Shown here: positions 56,565 through 64,000 of the stretch, piece after piece
How positions within the stretch are numbered: the stretch's first letter is position 1
Layout of the letters: each line of letters opens with the position of its first letter
Source: Lateolabrax maculatus
Lineage: Eukaryota; Chordata; Actinopteri; Acropomatiformes; Lateolabracidae
Length of the DNA: 64,000 nucleotides
Reading direction: 5' to 3'
Assembly: GCA_031216445.1 (NCBI GenBank)
Contig: CM062212.1
Span: 22,652,501 to 22,716,500, forward strand
Translations under genes and position numbers: made by a program
The notes under the pieces: generated by a model
The model's input: only the letters and a program-made list of their open reading frames with translations
Told to the model about the DNA's origin: nothing
The model's database searches: none

Positions 56565-58753
56565 TTGTATCATATTTGATACATCAGGCAATAATGCTCA
56601 AAGTTTCATTTTTTTAAACAAACAAAAACATATTAAAACACAGAAATGTGTAACAAATTGGTCATTCTAGTACCAAACAAGAACATATTTTCCATTTTTT
56701 ATTATTATTATTACTCGGTATAAGCTACTCTGCAATCATGCAACAATGAGAAATCCACCAACGGAACTGGCAGGGTGGAAGAGGAACATTTCAGTTATTT
56801 TGGCTCATTTTGTGGTTCACAACCTTTTTTTTTATTTTGCATGGTGATAAGCCTGAAAACAGTTTCTGTCCTTGTTCAGGCAAAGATGGACTCTGCATTT
56901 CTCACAGTACACATGGGCAAAGTGGCCTGTGCAGTGCTTGCATCTCTGTCTGAAAACTTTGTGATTTTTTCCTGCTGGAAGGGTTGAGGTCATTTTCAGG
57001 ACAACATCTCCGGTGGCACCAACATCAGATTTCTCTCTGTCAGGATTTTCTGCCCCTTGGCACACGTCAAAATCATAGAGAAAGCCACTTTGTCCGCCGC
57101 GTCCCCAGATCTTGAACCCCCACTTGTGAGGTTTTCCTGGCATGTAGCACCGTAGCTGTGATTTTCCTTTGAAAGGCACCATAATTTCGTCAACAGCATG
57201 ACATTCTTCAGGAGGTATGCAAAGAAAGCGTTGCCGTAGTTTCTCTAACCATGGCCTGAGTTTCCACATTTTATCTTTTTTCGCATCCTCAGATACATTG
57301 AGGTTGTCCTGAAAGTGAATCAGCGTCAGCAAATGCAGGAATCGATCCCGTGACATCACATCACAAACTGCAGCGTACCTTGTCTCCATCTCCCAATAGG
57401 CTCGTACGTTGGGCATCTGTACTAACCCCATGTGCAAGTACATACCCAGAATTTGCTCAATTTCTTGGGCATTTGTGTTCACTGACTTTCCATTTTTCTG
57501 CACATTGTACAAGTTTGTTTCTTGTGCAATTTCCTGTAGCATTTCCTCAGTCACAAAATCTTTGAAATACATGTATGGTGTCCAGTGAAGCCTGTCTTCG
57601 GAGTCTTCCTCAATACATTCAAAACATTCAACATCTGGAGGTTCAAACTGTTTTCTTTTCCACCGATACTCCTTCGTTTTGACTTTGCCCCTTGCCGACT
57701 GCTTTGGTGTTGTGTCCTTTTGTTTTGTTGTGTCCTCTTCTAGGACTTCTACACTTGTCTGGTTGACACTTTCATCTCCTAATGCTTCCTCATCATCACT
57801 ACTATCTGAGTTTTCCTCAATCCTTTCAGTAGTCCAGTCCTCATCATCATCATCATCATCATCATCTTCCCATAGCTGATCCATGTCACTTGAATTTCCA
57901 TCCACAATCATCTTCAAAGCATCTTCAACACTGTATTTTCTTGACATCTAAAAACACACGCCAAAGAGATTTGTGTATTTTTAGTGAAAATCGATAAAAA
58001 ATCTTGAAATTTTACAACATATAAGTATTTTCTAGATGTTTCCCTAAAAAAAGTTTGTCTAAATGTTAGTCTGTATATAACATACAATCATTGTCATTTT
58101 ATTGAAAATCAGTAAGCAAAAGGCTATAAGTTATTAGCAAGGGAACCATGTCAAAACACAACTAGTCATCAATCATCATGATACAGCATGTTGCATATCT
58201 ATTTTTTTTTTGTTGTAAATGTGCCAAATTATGTCATTTAACCATTTAATTAATTTACTTGAATAATAAAAGGACTGTATGTTGCTTGATGATAAGTATA
58301 ATCCATGAAATGCAATAGAATGACAATTTACGGATTTGGAGATAAATTGCCCTATATACCTGCTGTGTCAAATTTGATACAGACATTTTAACTCGGTTTT
58401 ACAAAAGAATAAATGTTGAAATATTGAGCAATTTCCGATTGCATCAACTCACTAACTACTTATTTTGATGTTTCAGTAAAAATTTGATTTTTTTCTTACC
58501 TTAACCTTCTCAAAATTGGCAAAGTCCTCCTTCAAAAATCATGCGCGGCTAATTTCCTAGCGGTAGCAGTCTTGTAGTGTCACTGGACAGGCCTCTGTTG
58601 AATTGATTACTGCCTCCTGGTGGATTATCCGTGCATTGCATGTATTTTATTGTATACATCAGGTTTTTCAGGAAAAAAAACATCACACTGATGATGTAGA
58701 GGGCTCCAAGACTCATGTATCATATATGATACGTTTGGCGTTATTGGGTTAAG
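56565..58753 (-). mobile_element. piggyBac element body and probable right end
   Basis: Beyond the coding region, the right side ends in 'ttggcgttattgggttaa' at about 58736-58753, with TTAA at 58750-58753, the piggyBac target. Just inside is the perfect palindrome GTATCATATATGATAC (about 58718-58733). A near-copy, GTATCATATTTGATAC (about 56569-56584), lies on the left side of the coding region. Left TTAA candidates (for example near 56498) do not show a clear matching terminal repeat, so the left limit is uncertain. Confidence 0.5.
56832..57947 (-). CDS. piggyBac-type transposase-derived protein, internally deleted
   Basis: 371-residue open frame on the minus strand. It starts with MSRKYSVEDALKMI, has an acidic low-complexity stretch (D-rich, residues 26-37), then the DDE_Tnp_1_7 (piggyBac) fold: MYFKDFVTEEMLQEIAQETN, MYLHMGLVQMPNVRAYWEME, SRDRFLHLLTLIHFQDN and CHAVDEIMVPFKGKSQLRCY with the first catalytic Asp. 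KPHKWGFKIWGRGGQSGF and DVVLKMTSTLPAGKNHKVF follow. It then jumps, in frame, to a Cys/His-rich C-terminal domain (RQRCKHCTG, YCEKCRVHLC, NCFQAYHH). The middle of the catalytic domain, including the second Asp motif (DNxF), is missing, so cutting activity is not expected. Usual relatives are about 550-600 residues. An acceptor-like 'gtgtttttag' directly precedes the ATG. Either a non-autonomous element with residual coding or a transposase-derived DNA-binding protein. Confidence 0.8.
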   Translation of the reverse strand: MSRKYSVEDALKMIVDGNSSDMDQLWEDDDDDDDDEDWTTERIEENSDSSDDEEALGDESVNQTSVEVLEEDTTKQKDTTPKQSARGKVKTKEYRWKRKQFEPPDVECFECIEEDSEDRLHWTPYMYFKDFVTEEMLQEIAQETNLYNVQKNGKSVNTNAQEIEQILGMYLHMGLVQMPNVRAYWEMETRYAAVCDVMSRDRFLHLLTLIHFQDNLNVSEDAKKDKMWKLRPWLEKLRQRFLCIPPEECHAVDEIMVPFKGKSQLRCYMPGKPHKWGFKIWGRGGQSGFLYDFDVCQGAENPDREKSDVGATGDVVLKMTSTLPAGKNHKVFRQRCKHCTGHFAHVYCEKCRVHLCLNKDRNCFQAYHHAK

Positions 58754-58819
58754 CCTTAATTTAAATTAGTTTACAGGTTTTGCAGACCCCTGGTATTTAG
58801 GGCTGAGACCATTTAGAAG

Positions 58820-59345
58820 ACAGAGATGGCAAAAATGCACACATTCTTTATACTAGTAAAAGTAGAGATACTTGTGTAAAAAAAAAAAAAAAAAACAACG
58901 AGTGAAAGTAGAAATACTGATTCAACTTATTTACTCAATTAAAAGTGAAAGAGTACAGGCTCTGACATGTACTCAAGATGTAAAGTAAAAAGTAACTCTC
59001 TGAAGGACATTTTTGCCAGCTGTTTCTGTGCAAAGCTAACTGAACCTCAAGTCATATTAATACCATTTGAAGACTATTAAACTTAAACCATTCTCATTTA
59101 ATAAATGTACTAAAAATTATGAACATTAACTTCACTCCAATGTGCATTTTTCAATGTCAGCAACAGAACTCGAAACATCATTAACACAAAACACATTTCA
59201 GGCCTTTTAGAAATTCCCTCATCTCTACTACCAAAACTTTTGTTCATCCTCAGCAGAAGCTGGTTCTTTGAATCAAGGCGTACCCTTTTGGTTCTAAAAA
59301 TCAGTCCAGCAGTGCAAGAAAGCCTCTCACAGGCATGTTGAGCTT
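58820..59345 (-). pseudogene. hAT transposon remnant: C-terminal dimerisation domain and end
   Basis: Minus-strand frame 59358-59110 reads AQHACERLSCTAGLIFRTKR, VRLDSKNQLLLRMNKSF, the hAT C-terminal dimerisation motif. Downstream, 58822-58880 ('cagagatggcaaaaatgcacac', 'ttatactagtaaaagtagag') looks like the terminal region of a common fish hAT family. An A-run of about 18 sits at 58881-58899. Catalytic parts are absent. Confidence 0.65.
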
Positions 59346-59570
59346 CAGTGAAAGACAATTAAAACAACCATGATATCAGCTGGGCAGGCCAGGTAGTACT
59401 CTAGCTGCTTGGTGTTTTCTTTAGAATTGCACTGCTTGATTGGGGAAAAGTCCTCCTCTGCGGAACTGCTACCTGGTTTGCTCCTTCAGACAGCTTTTGA
59501 TGTAATCAAAGCCTATGGAATCCAAAACCAAAGAAGGATTTCACAATTTTCCCCATTAAACATCACCTAT

Positions 59571-60753
59571 CTTCGAGTACAGGAACCTCAGAAGCAGCTG
59601 TAGAACCAGATTTATATTTAGACTGTTTTTCTCCAATTGACCTTCACCAACTAACTTCAATGATTTTTTTGTCTAAACCAACAACCTGCCTCTTAGACCC
59701 CATCCCAACTAGGCTGCTTAAAGAAGTTCTACCCTTAGTTAGCACTTCTTTACTAGATATGATCAATCTGTCTTTATTAACGGGCTATGTACCAAAGTCC
59801 TTTAAAGTAGCTGTAATTAAACCTCCTCTTAAAAAGCCTACGCTTGATCCAGGGGTTGTAGCCAATTATAGACATATATCTATCCTTCCCTTTCTCTCCA
59901 AAATCCTTGAGAAAGCGGTCATCACTCAGTTATGTGACTTTCTAAACAGCAATAGTTTATTTGAGGATTTTCAGTCAGGATTTAGGGAGCATCATAGCAC
60001 AGAGACAGCACTGGTGAAAGTCACAAATGACCTTTTGATTGCGTCAGACAAAGGATTTGTCTCTGTACTTGTTAGATCTTAGTGCTGCTTTCGATACCAT
60101 TAACCATTGTATCATATTACAGAGACTGGAGCATTTGATTGGCGTCAAAGGACCCGCACTAAGCTGGTTTCAGTCGCATTTATCAGATAGATTTCAGTTT
60201 GTCCATGTAAATGATGAATCCTCCGTGCACACGGAAGTTAGTCACGGAGTTCCACAAGGTTTGGTGCTTAGACCACTTTTATTTACCTTGTATATGCTTC
60301 CTTTAGGCAATATTATTAGGGAACACTCCATAAACTTTCACTGCTATGCAAAGCTGTAGATTCTGGATCTGTGATTGCCGGCCGTCTACTGCCCCCATGT
60401 TCCTGCTCCACACTCAATACTGCAGTTATTATTATTATTAGTCTGATTTGTTGTCTCTCCTCCTGCTCTGTCTCCCCTCTCCCCCTCTCTCCTCCCCTTT
60501 CAACCCAACTCGGTTGATGCAGATGGCCGCCCCACCCAGAGCCTGGTTCTGCTCGAGGTTTCTACCTGTTAAAAGGGAGTTTTTCCTCGCCACTGTTGCC
60601 AAGTGCTTGCTCATGGTGGGAACTGTTGGGTCTCTGTAAATAATATTTTAAAGAGTATGATCTAGACCTACTCTATGTGAAAAGCGTCTTGAGATAACTT
60701 TTGTTATGATTTGGCGCTACACGAATAAAATTGACTTGACTTGACTTGACTTT
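59571..60753 (+). pseudogene. L2-type LINE, 5'-truncated and internally deleted
   Basis: Open frame 59660-60082 covers DPIPTRLLKEVLPLVSTSLL, LPFLSKILEKAVITQLCDFL, FQSGFREHHSTETALVKVTN and DLLIASDKGF. A frameshift near 60045-60060 moves to LLDLSAAFDTINHCIILQRL, GVKGPALSWFQSHLSDRFQF and HGVPQGLVLRPLLFTLYMLP. At about 60352, just at the YA of the catalytic YADD box, the copy jumps to the 3' UTR, ending in (TTGAC)n at 60730-60752. Not functional. Confidence 0.8.
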
Positions 60754-61080
60754 GTAATAACATCATGGAATTAGATTACAATATTTGGTAGTGCTTTACA
60801 ATAAGGGTACATATTTACTTAAGTAATGCTTAACTAATGCATGACTCATAATTATATTATTTAATGCATGAATTAAGGCAGGATGTATCATGAATTCTTG
60901 TTGCATTAACAAATTATCAAGTCACTATGACTTTATAGATGAGTTCAGTTCAAGACAGGGTGAGCAATTTATCTGTTGAAATTCTCTTTACATCCCGACA
61001 ACAATCCATCCATCCATCTATCCATTTTCTTCCACTTATTTCTTATTTCTTCTTTTGGGTCATTATTGTGGGTCACAGTC
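60754..61080. other. Short stretch with inverted LINE tail
   Basis: 'ccatccatccatctatccattttcttccac' type text at about 61005-61038 (interrupted here) is the complement of the ATGGATGG-type tail found at fish RTE-like LINE 3' ends. It lies directly next to the RTE-like coding remnant in the matching orientation. Confidence 0.45.
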
Positions 61081-61249
61081 TTTATTGTGAAAAAACACTC
61101 ACACGCCAAAGACAACTGCAGGCAGGATTGCAGGCAAACGCAGGGTATAATCCAGATAATACGTAAAAAAAACTCAGGGGGATGGCATGGGGGCTGGCCA
61201 AGGGCGGAGCAGGGGACCTCGGGAGGATGGCCTGAGTACTGGGTTGGGG

Positions 61250-61900
61250 TCCGGTGGATGGCCAGAATGCAGGGAACAAGGGAGGCAGTACCATGGCCTC
61301 AGACTTGGAGGTGCTGACTCTCATCTCGAATGCTTCACACTCAACTGCAAAAGCCCTGCTTTCCCTTCCTGAGTCGTACGGTTTGCCATAACTTCCTTGA
61401 GGCCAACCGGAAGTCCTTCTACATAGCCTCCTCAAACTCCTACTACATCCAAGTAGCAGACAGGTACCGGCCCGGAAGGTCTCGTTCTTCAGCTTGAGGG
61501 CTTCCTTCACCGCCAGTGTACACCAGCGGGTTTTTACGCTGTCTCCAAGACAGGCACAGACGGCCTTCTGACCACAGCTCCTTGCAGCTGCCTTTACAAT
61601 GGAGGCTTTGAACATGAAGGAGGCTGAGTACATGGAACTCAGATTCCATGTCCCTAGCCTCCACTGGGATGTACGAGAAATTTTTCCAGAGGTGGGAGTT
61701 GAAGACCTCCGGGACCGGAGCCTCCACCAGGTGTTCCCAGTTCACCCTCACCACATGTTTGGCTTTACCAGGTCTGTCCAGCAGTCTCCACTGCCGTCTG
61801 ATCCAACTCACCACCAGGTGGTGATCAGCGATCAGCTCTGCTCCTCTCTTCACCCTAGTGACCAAGACATGCAGCCACAGATCTGACGAGACGACCACAA
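61250..61900 (-). pseudogene. RTE-like LINE coding fragment
   Basis: Minus-strand frames read DHHLVVSWIRRQWRLLDRPG, VVRVNWEHLVEAPVPEVFNS, MFKASIVKAAARSCGQKAV and TRWCTLAVKEALKL, the segment between endonuclease and reverse transcriptase of a fish LINE. An internal deletion then jumps to AFEMRVSTSKSEAMVL, a motif near the end of the palm domain. The central reverse transcriptase is missing and frames are broken. Assignment to RTE is from the text pattern and tail type and is tentative. Confidence 0.55.
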
Positions 61901-62870
61901 TACAAGGTACTGCTGCTTATCTGGTCCCTCCCCTGGGACCACTTTGCCTTGGGAGACCCTACCAGGGTCAGAGTATTACCCTGACAACACAGCTCCCAGG
62001 CTCACAGGGACACACAAACTCCTCAACCACGCTAAGGTGGTGGTTCTTTGTGGGGCCAACAGCAATCAATAAATCAAATGCTCTGACACACACTGTGGTG
62101 GCTGTGGCCACATCCCCACAATGGAAGGTTTAGGGTCTCACACACTCACATCAATATCACAGGTTGCTAGGTGTTCAATTATGTTTTATTAATTAATGTC
62201 TCTTTTTCTTTGAGTTGGCTGCCGAGTTCTCCTTCATGGTCGGCAAAAGATGGGGCTGAGGGTGGAGCCTGGTTTTATGCAGAGGCCTGAGTCGAGGACC
62301 ATACCATGAGCTCTGACAGCATGGGGGTGATTGGGTGGGGTTTAGCATAAAATCCAAGTGTAAATGCCCCTGAGATGCACAGACATGATCACCCAAAGCT
62401 ATCAATCAAATGCTCAAAAAGAGGGAAAAAGAAAACTGTGTTTACAGTTTAAATATTTAAGGATCATGCAAATATTTGGATTTGACTGGTCTGTTAATTG
62501 AGTTAGCTTTATTCTTAAGTAGAGTTATGTTTTGTTGACCTCTTTCATTGGGGCCCTATAACTCTGTTAATTTATTTCTTTGTCGTAGTTTGGTTTTGTT
62601 CAACATTATTTGGGAAAATACACCTGTTTTTTTCCTTTCCGTGCCTTGACTGCCATGACATACACACAAAAAAATCTGGTATCTCTAGCTGTCGCAGGCT
62701 TGTAATAAGCCTGTCCAATAATTTCATTTGGCCCACATGAAATGATCGGCTGGTCTACCTGCCTGTTTACCTATGTACCTGCACGCACTCTGCCCTCATT
62801 GCGCATGACCGGAGCAGTGTTAATTTTGTTAATGAAAACTGTGATGAAATGTATTCCTCAACAACGTTTT
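61901..62870. other. Stretch without identifiable features
   Basis: May include more of the RTE-like element on its left side. Otherwise no domain or RNA gene seen. Confidence 0.3.
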
Positions 62871-62879
62871 TTTCCATGA

Positions 62880-63570
62880 CTAAGAATTTCCAAAGCTTAC
62901 CATAGTTTTTTATTTTTGTGCCCATCTTGTCTTTTTCCTTCCTTTCAAGCAGCCACTGGTTTCCATTATTTTTCCCCAAGGTATAAAAATCAACTTGTAG
63001 AGAATGGAAACTTTGCTTAAAATCCTTAATGCAGTTGTGGATAGACTGAACAGTATTACCAATCGAGATAACAGAACTCTAACAATAATTAAGGCAGACA
63101 TGATGTTCACTGTGATTGATTCCAGTACCTACTCAAGCAAGTTTCTTTAAATTGTGCATGGAAACATGTAGAAAACCAATGATGTGGGAAAGAGACGTCA
63201 GGAAACATGAAAAAACAAACTGTAGAAATTAAGTTTTTCTACTTCCTTCTTCCTGCCATTATTTCTGTGTTTTCTACATTCATTTTATAACCCTGAATAT
63301 TTTCAAGCAAGTGTTATAGATTATTTGAATAGTTGATTTCACACATTAAAAGATAATTTGCAAATAGAATAAGTTTATACCGGATAAGATGTAACCACTG
63401 GAACTTGATTAATTCTTTCTGCAAGCAGTTCTGTTGGTGGGGAAAGAGGGCAGCCCTGTCTTATACACCTCTCCAAAATATATTTATCAGACAATAAGTT
63501 ATCACTATACATAATTGCTTTAGGGTATTTGTATTATTTGACAAGTTATAATTTTACAAAATGTATACTC
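62880..63570 (-). pseudogene. L1-like LINE fragment (reverse transcriptase), minus strand
   Basis: Minus-strand text near 63470-63420 reads ERCIRQGCPLSPPTELLAER, a shortened form of the L1-type RQGCPLSP motif, with the following LLF...E segment partly deleted. Downstream come FAN-L for the active-site region and ENIQGYKMNVENTEIM near 63310-63265, matching the L1 FSGYKIN-KSE segment. Frames are broken and the catalytic box is degenerate. Confidence 0.5.
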
Positions 63571-64000
63571 TGTACTGGAAATTCTTTTTAACACTTAACA
63601 AACAACAAATAAGGTTATTCAAGACGATCAAGTGCTTTTTCAGCACCCGTAGTCATCACTGCTAAATTTATATTATGCTTATTGTGCATGTCGTGTAACA
63701 CTAAAACATGTCCTTGTTTGACGGTGATTATTTTTAATGAATACTATTTGACTAACACATATTCATCCTGGGGAAACAATAATCTGTTAAATTCCGTTAG
63801 ATTGTAGTATCACAGTGTATTACCTGTACAGGCCTGAAATCTGAAGTACACTCCCTAGATGTACCTGGGTATAGTTTGATCCATACGTACATTAAATCTG
63901 GGGGAAAAGAAGAAGAGATTGACGTGAATTGAGTGCTTACAGGAGTCCAACAAAGCAGCATCTCTGATCCTTATAGGAATCTGGAGAAGGCCAAATCATC
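63571..64000. other. Right edge, no identifiable features
   Basis: AT-rich sequence, possibly continuing the L1-like remnant on its left. Nothing supportable. Confidence 0.3.

Noticed and set aside
57840..57880. (ATC)n run as an independent microsatellite
   Set aside because: It encodes the acidic stretch of the piggyBac-derived frame. Kept as part of that gene.

Overview
The window looks like nuclear DNA of a teleost fish. It holds spliced vertebrate gene structure, long introns, and a repeat mixture typical of teleosts: L2-, Rex1-, RTE- and L1-like LINEs, BEL/Pao and Ty3/Gypsy remnants, hAT and piggyBac copies. I see no bacterial-style operons, no rRNA or tRNA genes and no CRISPR array.

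The one host gene I can support is the 5' half of a two-pore-domain potassium channel of the TREK-2 type (kcnk10), on the minus strand. Four coding exons are visible: 40892-40946 (start codon and N-terminus), 38026-38411 (cytosolic N-terminus, first membrane helix, start of the extracellular cap), 2863-2980 (rest of the cap, first pore helix) and 2170-2330 (first selectivity filter, second membrane helix). All junctions are phase-compatible with GT/AG signals and give 240 continuous residues. The rest of the channel should lie left of position 1. A CpG-rich stretch at about 40950-41240 is the probable promoter and 5' UTR. The second intron is about 35 kb and contains most of the repeats.

The most striking feature is a 13.6-kb tandem array (14255-27868) inside that intron. 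It has nine head-to-tail units of about 1.4 kb, each built from four diverged sub-repeats of about 300 bp. The first three sub-repeats of every unit carry CCA(C/G)TAGGTGGCGC, which fits the published CTCF consensus, giving 27 same-orientation sites. Units end in (TAA)n, alone or followed by a hairpin-forming tail; the tail is amplified 4-fold at 24.2 kb and 12-fold at 27.2-27.9 kb.

Other parts of the kcnk10 introns: a hAT remnant (3.4-4.3 kb), a solo LTR with target duplication (4559-5023), a decayed Gypsy pol (5.8-6.6 kb), rearranged L2 LINE pieces (8.5-12.6 kb), a Rex1-like LINE (28.7-31.85 kb) with a hAT element nested in it, an L1-like fragment (33.9-34.9 kb) and a 5'-truncated L2 (36.2-37.6 kb). 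Right of the kcnk10 promoter: a decayed HECT/G2E3-like gene (43.5-45.2 kb), a second copy of the repeat seen at the window start (46.6-47.3 kb), a BEL/Pao fragment, a solo LTR (50011-50556), more LINE pieces, a piggyBac-derived open reading frame with an in-frame internal deletion (56832-57947), a hAT end, another L2, an RTE-like fragment and an L1-like fragment.
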